NCBI RefSeq assembly: GCF_020165985.1
Contig: NZ_JAIUKZ010000008.1
Coordinates: 124,001-188,000, forward strand
Reading direction: 5' to 3'
Length of the DNA: 64,000 nucleotides
Origin: Bacillus sp. RAR_GA_16
Lineage (GTDB): Bacteria > Bacillota > Bacilli > Bacillales > Guptibacillaceae
Shown here one piece after another: positions 44,850 to 54,035 of the stretch (its first letter is position 1; each line of letters opens with the position of its first letter). The position numbers and the translations under genes are program-made. Under the pieces are notes generated by a model. That model did no database searches. It was not told the origin of the DNA and saw only the letters and a list, made by a program, of their open reading frames with translations.

Positions 44850-45473
44850 ATGAATCAAACACAAAACACGCAACGCGTGCAAATGGTATCAGCAGATCCA
44901 TCAGCTATTGGTCTGTTTGGTCTTGCAATGGTTACGCTTGTGGCATCATCAGCTAAACTAGGTTGGACAGACGGCGTATCCTTTGTCTTACCATGGGCTA
45001 TTTTTCTAGGAGGCATTGCTCAACTTATTGCGAGTTTCCTCGATGCTAAACACAATAACACATTTGGCACAACTGCTTTTGCAGCATTTGGTCTATTTTG
45101 GCTAGGTGTCGGAACATCCTGGTTAATTCAATTCGGTGTCTTTGGCGACGCAGCGGCGGCCGCTGTTGATCCAAAACAATTAGGCATTGCCTATATCGGT
45201 TATTTGATCTTCAGTGTCTTTATGACAGTGGGTGCGATGGAAACACATAAAGTTCTTTTCTTTATTTTTGTCTTTATTGATTTCTTATTTCTCGGACTTA
45301 CATTCTCCACTTTAGGAATTTTCCCTGAAGGCATGCACTTCTTGGCTGCAATTGCCGAGTTCTGCATTGCAATCTTGAGCTTTTATGGTTCAGCAGCGAG
45401 TGTATTAAATACTCATTTTGGCAAAGTTACTCTTCCTATCGGAAAGCCTTTTGGTATATTCAAACAGGCATAG
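44850..45473 (+). CDS. Acetate uptake transporter (GPR1/FUN34/YaaH family)
   Basis: A 207-residue inner-membrane protein with six predicted membrane helices, related to SatP/YaaH of E. coli, which transports acetate or succinate with protons. The family signature near the N-terminus is DPSAIGLFGLAMVTLVAS (usually NPAPLGL). Later helices include VLPWAIFLGGIAQLIASFLD, TAFAAFGLFWLGVGTSWLI and FFIFVFIDFLFLGLTFSTLG. AGGAGGTCTCATC precedes ATG 44850. It is a single-gene unit with a strong terminator and a possible cre site upstream, which suits overflow-acetate handling. Confidence 0.92.
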   Translation: MNQTQNTQRVQMVSADPSAIGLFGLAMVTLVASSAKLGWTDGVSFVLPWAIFLGGIAQLIASFLDAKHNNTFGTTAFAAFGLFWLGVGTSWLIQFGVFGDAAAAAVDPKQLGIAYIGYLIFSVFMTVGAMETHKVLFFIFVFIDFLFLGLTFSTLGIFPEGMHFLAAIAEFCIAILSFYGSAASVLNTHFGKVTLPIGKPFGIFKQA

Positions 45474-45476
45474 TAT

Positions 45477-45514
45477 AAAAGACAGATGAAAGTTAACTTT
45501 CATCTGTCTTTTTT
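45477..45514 (+). terminator. Terminator of the acetate transporter
   Basis: AAAAGACAGATGAAAG (45477-45492) pairs with CTTTCATCTGTCTTTT (45497-45512) around TTAA, followed by further T. Confidence 0.93.
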
Positions 45515-45565
45515 GTATCACGATTTGCTTTTTGAACGTTCTTATTCATGCAAAATCACCAAAGC

Positions 45566-46181
45566 TTATTCCATATGCGAGGTATCTCCAAGTCTGTTTA
45601 CTTCAAACTTTTTCTGATCATATTCAAGAATCGACAAGCTCGTCCCATGAATGAACGGGGGCTTCCATAATTCCGACAACGGCAAAGGTAAAACATAAGA
45701 TAGAAGAACTCTGATAACGACAGCATGTGCCACAATTAAAATTGTACCATTCCTATGTTTAGCCGTTATCCTATGTAAGACACTAATCACGCGATTCCTG
45801 CAAATCTTGTAAAGTTTCGCCTTGATGATTCAAAGGGTTATAGAGATGCGGTACATTCCAAAAATGATCATATTCTTCCTTAAATTCCGCTTCAATGCTT
45901 TCTTTTGTACATCCTTCCCACTTTCCAAAATAAATCTCTCGTAGGTTTGTTTCCTCCTGAATTGAAAGATTCCTCGTACCACGAATGAGCTTAGCTGTAT
46001 GAACAGCTCTTTTACTTGGACTCGTATATATACTATCAATTGGAGCATCGTTCAAACGCTTTCCAAGTAAACGGGCATTTTCTTTGCCATTTAAAGTTAA
46101 ATCTGAATCTTTCCACCCTTGCAAACGATTTTCTTTATTCCACTCTGTTTCACCATGACGAGTTAGATAAATTTTTAGCAT
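45566..46181 (-). pseudogene. Histidine phosphatase (phosphoglycerate mutase-like), frameshifted
   Basis: The N-terminal part begins at ATG 46181 after CAGGAGAGAAG with the catalytic LTRHGETEWNKENRLQGWKD and runs to GETLQDLQESRD and a stop. The C-terminal part continues in another frame (VISVLHRITAKHRNGTILIV, then AHAVVIRVLLS with the second catalytic His). Removing one T at about 45794 restores QERVISVLHRI, exactly as in intact family members, and gives a protein of about 204 residues. The gene is either inactivated by one insertion or carries a sequencing error. The intact family dephosphorylates small phosphoesters. Confidence 0.85.
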
Positions 46182-46384
46182 ACTTCTCTCCTGGTTTACA
46201 ATAATATAATTATGTTTCTTTAGTAATAAAAAGAGGCAAATAATCTATGTCTTTCTATATTCTAAAGCTTCTTCATTTCAATCGCCTATGTTCAGTTTTA
46301 ACTCGTTAAATTCTTTTTCAACCCTACTTTTCAACTCATTAAATGCCTATTCATTAGGTTTCATTAACATTACACTGCTTTACG

Positions 46385-46738
46385 TCACTGTTTTGCTAAC
46401 GTTCCCTGGTGAAAGAACAGTTGCCATTGATCTTCATTTTTTCTCCATATGGAACTTCGTAGCGTATGTTGATTTTTAGTTTTATTATGAACGCGATAGG
46501 TAGCTAGGATTACGTCTTCTGCTAAAGGATGAATCTCAAAGCCTGACAATGTCATTTCACTGATCGAAAGCCCACCTTCTACCACATCCTTTTTCCTCCA
46601 AATTGTTCCTGAACTGCCAAATTCAAAAAAATCATCCTCGAGTAATACATTTAACGAAGAAGAATTTTTCCTCACTTGAGGTGAAAGCAACTCTTCCTCA
46701 AAGTGTAATAACTGTTTTTTAATTTCCCGTACTTCCAT
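46385..46738 (-). CDS. DUF4440/SnoaL-like protein
   Basis: A 117-residue single-domain protein of the NTF2-like fold. LLEDDFFEFGSSGTIWRKKD and ILATYRVHNKTKNQHTLRSS, then SIWRKNEDQWQLFFHQGT, match the DUF4440 pattern, a cone-shaped pocket used for small-molecule binding or simple catalysis. ATG 46738 is chosen after GGGAG; a 5-codon extension is possible. The flanking gap 46182-46384 is AT-rich and holds nothing that I can identify. The ligand is unknown. Confidence 0.78.
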   Translation of the reverse strand: MEVREIKKQLLHFEEELLSPQVRKNSSSLNVLLEDDFFEFGSSGTIWRKKDVVEGGLSISEMTLSGFEIHPLAEDVILATYRVHNKTKNQHTLRSSIWRKNEDQWQLFFHQGTLAKQ

Positions 46739-47071
46739 AATACCAACTCCCATTTCTTACTTTTCCCTCCATTTTTCAGCGTCTAAAATCCAGCAACAGC
46801 AATTATTTTAACGAAATTATTGATGTAAGCGGTTAAGTGAAAGGCTATGCATTGAAATTCATTCAAGGATAATTTAACCTATTAGAGTAGGTATAAAAGA
46901 TAACTGGATGATGGACACTTTAAAAGAAAAACACAATGAGTTACGTCCCATTTTTCTTCTGTCGCTTGATTAGTGCCTTTTACATATAATCAGGCTTTTG
47001 AATACCTTAACATGGTTTTGCCTTATGATAGAACAAACAAGCGTAATTGCTTAAAAGAAGGAGAAGTGACT
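46739..47071. other. Intergenic region upstream of yjlC
   Basis: This 333-base gap holds the divergent promoters of the DUF4440 gene and yjlC. A TATAAT box at 46985-46990 has only a weak -35 (TCGCTT). CCTATTAGAGTAGG at about 46879 is a small dyad, and TGTAAGCGGTTAAG at about 46826 is a poor cre match. No Rex box (TTGTGAA-N4-TTCACAA) was found. Confidence 0.45.
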
Positions 47072-47503
47072 ATGTCAGAATCAATCACAACCGAAACAGG
47101 CGAAAAACGTGTTCCTACTCAAGACGAGCGCGAACTGCTTGATCAGCTTTTAGATCCTAAAGTTCAGGAGTCATTAAGCGTACTCGTAAAGGAACTACCT
47201 AAAGTAACAGAACTTGTCAACATGATGTCTAAATCATATGATACCGTACAAGCACTCGCAACAGATGATGTATTAAAAAATGATACTGTTGAATTCATGT
47301 CTGAAATTCTTCATCCTGTTAAAAACTCTGTTAAAGACGTTGCTGCTAATGCAATTGAAGCAAAAGATGAAGCAGAAAAAAGCTCTGAAGTGATTGGCCT
47401 TTTCGGACTTTTGAAAATGCTCAAAGATCCACAAGCTCAAAAACTTTTCAGATTTGTAAATGCCTATCTTAAAGTTTCAGGCGAAAAAAGTAACCAAAAA
47501 TAA
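47072..47503 (+). CDS. yjlC: DUF1641 protein YjlC
   Basis: A 143-residue cytoplasmic protein of the DUF1641 family. Typical blocks are ERELLDQLLDPKVQESLSVL, LPKVTELVNMMSKSYDTVQ and VIGLFGLLKMLKDPQAQKLF. In B. subtilis yjlC is co-transcribed with ndh, and the same pair is seen here, 30 bp apart. ATG 47072 follows AAGGAGAAGTGACT; an upstream extension of 33 codons has no site. The role is probably accessory to the NADH dehydrogenase, but it is not established. Confidence 0.9.
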   Translation: MSESITTETGEKRVPTQDERELLDQLLDPKVQESLSVLVKELPKVTELVNMMSKSYDTVQALATDDVLKNDTVEFMSEILHPVKNSVKDVAANAIEAKDEAEKSSEVIGLFGLLKMLKDPQAQKLFRFVNAYLKVSGEKSNQK

Positions 47504-47533
47504 TATTGATCTGCTAGAAATGGAGGAACAATC

Positions 47534-48715
47534 ATGTCAAAACAAATAGTCATTTTGGGCGCAGGTTATGGTGGGCTTCTTTCTGCTTTATCCGTACGTC
47601 AATACTTAAACGAATCAGAAGCAACCGTTACATTAATCAACAAAACACCAACACACCAAATCATTACTGAACTGCATCGTCTAGCTGCTGGTAACATCTC
47701 TACTGAAGCTGCAGCACTTCCACTTGACAAGTTATTAAAAGGAAATGACATTAACCTTAAAGTTGCAACGGTTGATTCATTTTCTGTTGATAACAAAGAA
47801 GTGAAGCTGTCTGATGGCTCTACACTATCTTACGATGCATTAGTTGTTGCACTTGGTAGTAAAACAGCTTACTTCGGCATTCCAGGGCTTGAAGAAAACA
47901 GCATGGTCTTGAAGTCTGCTGAAGATGCAAACCGTATCCACGCTCATGTGGAAGAACGCGTTAAGAGCTTTGCAACATCAGGTGACGAAGCGGACGCTAC
48001 CATCCTGATTGGCGGAGGCGGCCTTACAGGAACTGAGCTCGTTGGCGAACTAGCGGATGAAACACCGAAGCTTGCTCGTAAATACGGCGTAGATCCTGCT
48101 AAAATTAAACTGAAGCTTGTTGAAGCAATGCCTAAAATTCTTCCAATGCTTCCTGACGAATTGATTAATCGTGCCATGACGAGTCTTGAAAAGCGCGGCG
48201 TTGAATTCCTAACGAACCTTCCTGTTACAAATGTTGAAGGGAACGTCGTTGAACTAAAAGACGGTCAAAAGATCGAAACAAACACATTCGTTTGGACAGG
48301 TGGCGTACAAGGTAACCCACTCGTTGGCGAATCTGGAATTGAAGTAAATCGCGGCCGTGCAACGGTGAACAATTACCTTCAATCCACTTCACATGAGAAT
48401 GTGTTCGTAGCTGGAGACAGTGCGGTTTACTTCAAACCAGGAGATGAGCGTCCTCAACCACCTACTGCTCAAATTGCTTGGCAGATGGGTGACCTCATTG
48501 GGTATAACTTGTATGCTTACCTTTATGATAAAGACTACAAAGAATTTGAACCCGTTAACTCAGGTACATTAGCAAGTCTTGGTCGTAAGGATGCAGTTGC
48601 TCAAATCGGCGGTAACTCCACCTCTCTTAAAGGGCTTCCTGCATCTGTGATGAAAGAAGCCAGTAACGTTCGTTACCTTTCACACATTAAAGGCTTGTTT
48701 GCCTTAGCATACTAA
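47534..48715 (+). CDS. ndh: Type II NADH dehydrogenase
   Basis: A 393-residue FAD enzyme that passes electrons from NADH to menaquinone without pumping protons, like B. subtilis YjlD/Ndh. The FAD motif is ILGAGYGGLLSAL at residues 6-18, the NADH motif is LIGGGGLTGTELVGELADE at about 158-176, and the second FAD block is VFVAGDSAVYF. The C-terminal amphipathic part should bind the membrane. GGAGG precedes ATG 47534. It follows yjlC as the second and last gene of the operon. Confidence 0.95.
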   Translation: MSKQIVILGAGYGGLLSALSVRQYLNESEATVTLINKTPTHQIITELHRLAAGNISTEAAALPLDKLLKGNDINLKVATVDSFSVDNKEVKLSDGSTLSYDALVVALGSKTAYFGIPGLEENSMVLKSAEDANRIHAHVEERVKSFATSGDEADATILIGGGGLTGTELVGELADETPKLARKYGVDPAKIKLKLVEAMPKILPMLPDELINRAMTSLEKRGVEFLTNLPVTNVEGNVVELKDGQKIETNTFVWTGGVQGNPLVGESGIEVNRGRATVNNYLQSTSHENVFVAGDSAVYFKPGDERPQPPTAQIAWQMGDLIGYNLYAYLYDKDYKEFEPVNSGTLASLGRKDAVAQIGGNSTSLKGLPASVMKEASNVRYLSHIKGLFALAY

Positions 48716-48742
48716 ATCACAAAGTTCTACCGATAGAAACAA

Positions 48743-48773
48743 AAAAAGTGCTGGAAGTTCCAGCACTTTTTTT
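48743..48773. terminator. Bidirectional terminator
   Basis: AAAAAGTGCTGG and CCAGCACTTTTTTT form a stem around AAGTT between ndh and convergent sacA. It reaches the sacA stop codon. Confidence 0.92.
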
Positions 48774-50236
48774 CATATAATAAAATCTGGTTTGTTACCT
48801 TTTACAATTTGATTGAATGGATACAAAACACCTGAAACACCGTGGCAGCATACGACATTCATTCCCTCTATAAACATACGACTCGTGAATACAGTTTCCC
48901 CATGATCACAAAAGATTTCAATGCTTGAAGCATCTATAAAAAGACGAATTTGATGCTTCTCTTTTTGTTTTCTTAATGCATATCTTTTTGTACCAAATTC
49001 TTCTGCATAAACATGGGTCATATTTGATCGATCAAGGCAATACTCATCTCCATTGGAAGAGAAAACTACGTTTTCATTACCTTTATTTCTAAAAATAATT
49101 TCAAATTCTTGGTCGACTTCAATGACCATTTCGAATGCACGAGAAGTTAATTGGTGATTCGTTTGCAGCCCTTGTCCCTTTGCCCTCAGTTCTCTTAGCT
49201 CTTCTAGAGGCTGTTGTAATAAACGATTTCCCACAATTTTCACTTCTCTCGGCAACGTCAACATGTGAGCCCACATATTTTGATCTGTCGGATAGATGCT
49301 CTTTGAATTGCCTAACCAGCCAATTAGAATCCTTCTTCCACATTCATCCTCATAAGTTTGTGGAGCATAGAAATCAAACCCTTTGTCTAGTTCGATATAT
49401 TCGCTGGCATTCAGTTTACCAGTAGCAACATCTAATACATCACTAATACAATACACCACTGAAAAGACATTGTTAAACTGATACTTATTTTTACTCAGCT
49501 CCCCTTGAGGAGAAAAGATTAGTACACCACGGTTATCTTGTTCGAAATAGTTGGGACACTCCCACATATACCCCGCATCTCTAAAATTCGTCTGGAGAAT
49601 GCCATGATACATCATTTCATTTGGTAGGTCTCCTGAATAAAGGGCGATTGCACCTTTATGATTACTTGTTTCACCACCTACAAGCATATAGTATTTCTTG
49701 TCTCGTTTAAAAACAATCGGATCTCTAAAATTATTGCTAAATTCGGAAGGCGTTCCCTCTATCATCACATTTTTCTTTGATATCGTTTGATCATCCTTTA
49801 AGAATCCATAAACTTGACTAGGAATGGCTACATTCTCCTCAGTTAGATGATTTCCAGTATAGAAGAGGTGCATTTTATCCCCCTCAACGAAAGCAGAGCC
49901 TGAGTGACATCCGTGAGAATCGAATAACTGATCTGGATAAAGAGCGATACCGTGATCTTTAAAATGAATAAAGTCTTTCGTTGTAACATGATACCAGTGC
50001 TTCAACCCATGAACTGGCCCTAATGGGAACCATTGATAGAAGATGTGATGTTCTCCTTTAAAAAATGCTAACCCATTGGGATCATTCATTAAGCCGTGAT
50101 GAGGTGCCAAATGATAACTCGGATAGTACGGATCTTCTTTTGCTATTTTTTCTATTGTACTTAAATAGTCACTCGAAACATCAGACAAATGAACGAAGCG
50201 ATTCTGACGGTTTGAAAAATCCATATAATCAATCAT
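48773..50236 (-). CDS. sacA: Sucrose-6-phosphate hydrolase (GH32)
   Basis: A 487-residue glycoside hydrolase family 32 enzyme that splits sucrose 6-phosphate into glucose 6-phosphate and fructose. The nucleophile block is LAPHHGLMNDPNGLAFFKG, FRDPIVF holds the transition-state Asp, and MWECPNYFEQ the acid/base Glu. The C-terminal beta-sandwich follows (IRLFIDASSIEIFCDHGE). There is no signal peptide, consistent with an intracellular enzyme fed by the PTS. It lies 39 bp after the sucrose permease gene in the same operon. Confidence 0.94.
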   Translation of the reverse strand: MIDYMDFSNRQNRFVHLSDVSSDYLSTIEKIAKEDPYYPSYHLAPHHGLMNDPNGLAFFKGEHHIFYQWFPLGPVHGLKHWYHVTTKDFIHFKDHGIALYPDQLFDSHGCHSGSAFVEGDKMHLFYTGNHLTEENVAIPSQVYGFLKDDQTISKKNVMIEGTPSEFSNNFRDPIVFKRDKKYYMLVGGETSNHKGAIALYSGDLPNEMMYHGILQTNFRDAGYMWECPNYFEQDNRGVLIFSPQGELSKNKYQFNNVFSVVYCISDVLDVATGKLNASEYIELDKGFDFYAPQTYEDECGRRILIGWLGNSKSIYPTDQNMWAHMLTLPREVKIVGNRLLQQPLEELRELRAKGQGLQTNHQLTSRAFEMVIEVDQEFEIIFRNKGNENVVFSSNGDEYCLDRSNMTHVYAEEFGTKRYALRKQKEKHQIRLFIDASSIEIFCDHGETVFTSRMFIEGMNVVCCHGVSGVLYPFNQIVKGNKPDFII

Positions 50237-50275
50237 GTAAAGCTTCCCTTCTGTTAAACCTTGAGAAAATGAACA

Positions 50276-51685
50276 TTATCCATGTTTAATTTTATAATTT
50301 AATGTAGGTTGTTCAGCAGATGGCTTTTCACGATAAGCAACAAAAGTTACGAGAAACGAAGTGGCCAATGCTACTAGAATCACGAGAATGTATTGAAAGA
50401 AACCATCGCCTATATATAACAATAACCCTGGTAGCATCGTCGATCCAGTCCCTGCAGCAGCGATACCCAAAATCGAAGCAAACCCACCACCTACTGCGCC
50501 CCCTAGACAACCGTAAATAAATGGCTTTACTTTAGGTAAGTTAATCGCGAACATGACGGGCTCAGTGATGCCAAAGAAAGCAGGGATAACAGAACCTAAC
50601 ATATTGGATCGCTTAATTTTATCTCTTTGCTGAATAACAACTGCAAGAGCTGCTCCAGCTTGACCGGCAATAGCTGCAGTACCAATCGGATTGATTAAAT
50701 CATACCCCGTTTCTGCAACCATCTTAACGGTTATCGGAACGATTGTATGGTGCATTCCTGTTATCGCTAAAAGCTGAATGGCACCTCCATAAACAAATCC
50801 ACCGATACCAAATGGTAATTCAAAGAAATACATGATGCCAGAAGTAAGTAAATTCTCTATCCCCAAAATCACTGGGCCTACGATAACAAGACCAAGGATT
50901 AACGAAAATAGTAGTGTAACAAATGGTGTTAGAATAAGATCAAGCATCTCAGGAATGTATTTTCTTGCTATTTTTTCTGTTTTTGCAGCTAACCAACCCA
51001 TAAAGACAGCAGGTAGAATGGAACTTTGCATACCTGTTATCGGAATATCAATGCCTAATATTGTCAGAAGTAGCGGATCAGTTTCCCCGAATGATACAGC
51101 CCATTTATCCGGCAACTGTGGCGCTACTAGCATTAAGCCGAGAGCGACTCCAATGACGGGTGAACCTCCGAATTTCTTCATAGCTGACCAAGTAATTAAC
51201 ACTGGAATGAATGTAAACGCTGTATCTGTTAGTACCTGAGACAGCACTAAAATGGTTGAAGAAAGTTCCATACCGAAACCGTTTACAAGCAATCCTCTAA
51301 GTCCCATCAATAGACCAGTTGCAATGAGAACTGGGATAACAGGAATAAAAATATCTGCAAATGTTTTCGTTAATTGTTGGACCCTAGAATTGTTTGAATT
51401 TTTAGGTTCATTTGAGCCATCTTGCCTGTCACTAACTCCACCTTTTTCAAGTTCAGCATAAACTTTATTTACAAAACCAGTACCAAGAATGATTTGATGT
51501 TGGCCACTTTGATGAAAATATCCGCTCACACCTTCAATGGAATCCAGTGATTCTTTCTTAAGCAATGTATCATCATTCAGCTCGACCCTTAATCTTGTAG
51601 CACAATGAGAGATGCGATAAATATTTTCTTTTCCACCCAATGCTTGTAATACAGAATGAGCGACTGTTTTAGGATTCTTCGCCAT
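50276..51685 (-). CDS. sacP: Sucrose-type PTS permease, EIIBC
   Basis: A 469-residue phosphotransferase permease. The N-terminal EIIB domain carries the phosphorylated Cys in RISHCATRLRVELNDD (about residue 27), and the C-terminal EIIC part has about ten membrane helices (ITGMHHTIVPITVKMVAETG; AFFGITEPVMFAINLPKVKP, the conserved GITEP). There is no fused EIIA domain, as usual for sucrose permeases, which borrow EIIA-Glc. GGAGGGGTAGGATC precedes ATG 51685. Sucrose as substrate is inferred from the adjacent hydrolase; trehalose or beta-glucoside are less likely. Confidence 0.92.
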   Translation of the reverse strand: MAKNPKTVAHSVLQALGGKENIYRISHCATRLRVELNDDTLLKKESLDSIEGVSGYFHQSGQHQIILGTGFVNKVYAELEKGGVSDRQDGSNEPKNSNNSRVQQLTKTFADIFIPVIPVLIATGLLMGLRGLLVNGFGMELSSTILVLSQVLTDTAFTFIPVLITWSAMKKFGGSPVIGVALGLMLVAPQLPDKWAVSFGETDPLLLTILGIDIPITGMQSSILPAVFMGWLAAKTEKIARKYIPEMLDLILTPFVTLLFSLILGLVIVGPVILGIENLLTSGIMYFFELPFGIGGFVYGGAIQLLAITGMHHTIVPITVKMVAETGYDLINPIGTAAIAGQAGAALAVVIQQRDKIKRSNMLGSVIPAFFGITEPVMFAINLPKVKPFIYGCLGGAVGGGFASILGIAAAGTGSTMLPGLLLYIGDGFFQYILVILVALATSFLVTFVAYREKPSAEQPTLNYKIKHG

Positions 51686-51726
51686 GATCCTACCCCTCCA
51701 ATAGCATAGTCATTATCCACACAAAA

Positions 51727-51742
51727 GCGGAAACGTTTCCAG
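51727..51742. promoter_or_regulatory. LacI-type operator O1 of the sucrose operon
   Basis: CGGAAACGTTTCCAGT contains the perfect core GGAAACGTTTCC (51729-51740). It overlaps a possible -35 element (TGGAAA, with GATAAT 18 bp downstream on the minus strand) of the sacP promoter. Confidence 0.8.
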
Positions 51743-51777
51743 TTTGCCCTAAAAAGAAAATTCTTGATAAACCGCTA

Positions 51778-51795
51778 ACTGGAAACGTTTCCAGT
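51778..51795. promoter_or_regulatory. LacI-type operator O2 of the sucrose operon
   Basis: ACTGGAAACGTTTCCAGT is a perfect 18-bp palindrome. Its centre is 52 bp from the centre of O1, almost exactly five helical turns, which would allow cooperative binding or looping. Confidence 0.82.
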
Positions 51796-51809
51796 TAGGT
51801 TAAAAAATG

Positions 51810-51832
51810 AAAGCGACTCTAGAAATCGCTTT
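51810..51832 (-). terminator. Terminator after the LacI-type regulator
   Basis: AAAGCGA (51810-51816) and TCGCTTT (51826-51832) form a short stem followed by T-rich sequence on the minus strand. It should insulate the repressor gene from sacP. Confidence 0.65.
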
Positions 51833-51844
51833 TGAATAATTAAA

Positions 51845-51858
51845 TGATATCGTTTACA
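51845..51858. promoter_or_regulatory. cre site in the sucrose control region
   Basis: The minus strand reads TGTAAACGATATCA, a 14 of 14 match to TGWAANCGNTNWCA. It lies 11 bp past the repressor stop codon and about 160 bp before the sacP start. Confidence 0.72.
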
Positions 51859-51868
51859 CATAAGGGCG

Positions 51869-52861
51869 TCAAGTGTTTTTTTTATTTGTACTATTTCCAT
51901 CGAAAAAGGTAACTGGAAGAACATTTTTCTTTTCAACCGGCTGTTCCTTGATTAGATTAATAAGCACTTCTACTGCTTTTTCAGCCATTTCAGAAACAGG
52001 TTGAATGATTGTTGAAAAAGTTAATTCATCTTCCTTACTGGAAGTAACACCATCAAAACCAATCACTTGAACATCCTCAGGAACTCTTCTTCCGACATTT
52101 TTTAGGGATTGCAACAATAATTTCGCCCACTTATCATTCATGGTAAAAAATCCATCCACATCAGGGTTTTGTTTTAAAAACCGTTGGATAACCGCTTCAA
52201 TGTCTATGACAGGCTCTCTTAATTCATAAATACAGTGATCAACTTTTTTGCTTAAGCACTCTGTTTCAAATCCAAGTCGCCGTTTCATCGATTCATTTTC
52301 AATGTTTGAAACACTACCTAAATAAGCAATACGTTTACAACCTCGATTTATTAGTTCTTTAGCTGCAAGCTCTCCACCATTTCTATTATCACTCGTGACA
52401 AACACGACATCCTTTGTAAAGTGGCGATCGATGCTCACAATGGGTAGATGACTTGATATATATTGATCAAGTTCAGCACTATAAGTAATCGCAATTAACC
52501 CATCTATTTTATTTTTTTCGAGCATCGAAATATAGCTTATTTCTTTCGTACGTTCATTTTGTGTATTGCATAGAATCATTTTATACCCAAGATCAGACAA
52601 TTTCTTTTCAACATGATAGGCAAATTTTGAAAAGAACGGATGCCAGATTGTAGGTACAATTAAAGCGATCGATTGACTTTGTTGCATTTTAAAATTCCTA
52701 GCTACTTCATTTTGCTTATAATTCAATGCTTCAATCGCTCGTTCTACTTTTCGTCGCGTTGTTTCTTTAACAGGGCCATTATTATTAAGTACTCGTGAAA
52801 CAGTACCTAGTCCTACCCCAGCTTCTCTTGCTACATCTTTCATATTTACCAAAGTTCTCAT
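51869..52861 (-). CDS. LacI-family sucrose operon repressor
   Basis: A 330-residue repressor. The N-terminal helix-turn-helix is MKDVAREAGVGLGTVSRVLN followed by the hinge ETTRRKVERAIEALNYKQN. The periplasmic-binding-protein-like core (residues 62-330) binds the inducer (IALIVPTIWHPFFSKFAYHV; VQVIGFDGVTSSKEDELTFS). Located before sacP-sacA and next to two GGAAACGTTTCC palindromes, it is most likely the ScrR-type regulator. ATG 52861 lies close to AGGTGA; a start at ATG 52843 is possible. It is transcribed in the same direction as the operon. Confidence 0.9.
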   Translation of the reverse strand: MRTLVNMKDVAREAGVGLGTVSRVLNNNGPVKETTRRKVERAIEALNYKQNEVARNFKMQQSQSIALIVPTIWHPFFSKFAYHVEKKLSDLGYKMILCNTQNERTKEISYISMLEKNKIDGLIAITYSAELDQYISSHLPIVSIDRHFTKDVVFVTSDNRNGGELAAKELINRGCKRIAYLGSVSNIENESMKRRLGFETECLSKKVDHCIYELREPVIDIEAVIQRFLKQNPDVDGFFTMNDKWAKLLLQSLKNVGRRVPEDVQVIGFDGVTSSKEDELTFSTIIQPVSEMAEKAVEVLINLIKEQPVEKKNVLPVTFFDGNSTNKKNT

Positions 52862-52930
52862 TCACCTGCTTTATCAGCTATAATAAGAATTCATATAAAA
52901 ATTATTGTAACATAGAAAGAGTTTTAAGTT

Positions 52931-53980
52931 CTATTCCACCTTCACCTTTATCATCCGATCATCCTCTTTCACTGGATCCCCTCGACCATCTTTATTATTC
53001 GTAATCGCATATAAATTCTCCTCATCTAAAAATAAGGATCGAACTCGTCCTAATTCATCTTTCACAATTGTTGTCCCCTGCCCCTTAAGCTGAAACGACC
53101 GAATTGCCTCACCTCGTAAACAAGCAACATACAATTGATTATTCCAGAAAACCATTCCTGACGGGGCCCATGTGTCTTTACCAGAATGATAAAGTGGCTG
53201 CGTCATTCCATCCGCAACTTCATCACCTTCAATCACTGGCCAACCGTAATTATTTCCTGGATCAATTTGATTGATTTCATCATGTGCAGACTGCCCATGC
53301 TCCGAGCTAAAAAGCTGTCCTTCATCATTCCAAGCAAGTCCCTGCGGATTTCGGTGTCCATACGAGTACACATAGGACCCATAAAACGGGTTGTCTTCTG
53401 GAACATTTCCCTCTGTATCCATTCGCAGGATTTTACCTGCTAAACTTTCCTTATTTTGAGCTAGATCTGGTTTACCAGCATCTCCAGTTGTAATATAAAG
53501 CATGCCATCAGGTCCTAATTTCAGTCTGCCACCATTATGATACTGTGAACCAGGGATATTAGAAAGAAGTTCGTCCGTTTCTGTCCATATCCCTTCTTTT
53601 AACACAACTTTTACGACACGATTCATGGTTTGACTATCTTCTAGATAAGTGTGATAGAGAAAAGCAGTTTGCGATTCTGGAAAATCTTCTGAGAGTGCCA
53701 GTCCTAAGAGACCACCTTCGCCTTCATTGTGAATTTCTTTAGAGAGTTGAAGGGACTGGCGTTCAAGATTATTTTTATAGGTTACGATCGCACCAGATCG
53801 TTCTGTTATATAGAATGTTTCTTGAAATAGTTCCATTTCCCAAGGAACATTTAAATTTTCAATATAGGCTTTTTCTGCTTGTTTTTCTTTATCCTCTAAC
53901 TCATTCGAAGCATCGTTAGGTCCATTACTTGAACACGCTGTCAAAAGGAGAATTGCACCTATTAGTCTTAATGACCTCAT
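52931..53980 (-). CDS. yliI: PQQ-dependent sugar dehydrogenase-like lipoprotein
   Basis: A 349-residue six-bladed beta-propeller of the soluble aldose/glucose-sorbosone dehydrogenase family (YliI/Asd type). The N-terminus is a lipoprotein signal with lipobox LLTACSS, so the protein should be tethered outside the membrane. Propeller blocks are NVPWEMELF, HNEGEGGLLGLALSEDF, GSQYHNGGRLKLGPDGMLYI, GHRNPQGLAW and EHGQSAHDEIN. PQQ synthesis genes are not seen here. ATG 53980 follows GAGGATAACATC; a 7-codon extension is rejected. It may use scavenged PQQ. Confidence 0.88.
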   Translation of the reverse strand: MRSLRLIGAILLLTACSSNGPNDASNELEDKEKQAEKAYIENLNVPWEMELFQETFYITERSGAIVTYKNNLERQSLQLSKEIHNEGEGGLLGLALSEDFPESQTAFLYHTYLEDSQTMNRVVKVVLKEGIWTETDELLSNIPGSQYHNGGRLKLGPDGMLYITTGDAGKPDLAQNKESLAGKILRMDTEGNVPEDNPFYGSYVYSYGHRNPQGLAWNDEGQLFSSEHGQSAHDEINQIDPGNNYGWPVIEGDEVADGMTQPLYHSGKDTWAPSGMVFWNNQLYVACLRGEAIRSFQLKGQGTTIVKDELGRVRSLFLDEENLYAITNNKDGRGDPVKEDDRMIKVKVE

Positions 53981-54035
53981 GATGTTATCCTCGTTTCTCA
54001 TTATTTGCTTCTACTAACCTAACTTCATAAAAAGT

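Noticed and set aside
46826-46839. Possible cre site TGTAAGCGGTTAAG upstream of yjlC
   Set aside because: The right half fails at the conserved CA, and it is about 230 bp from the gene.
50832-51239. 135-codon plus-strand open frame
   Set aside because: Shadow of the EIIC membrane domain of the sucrose permease.
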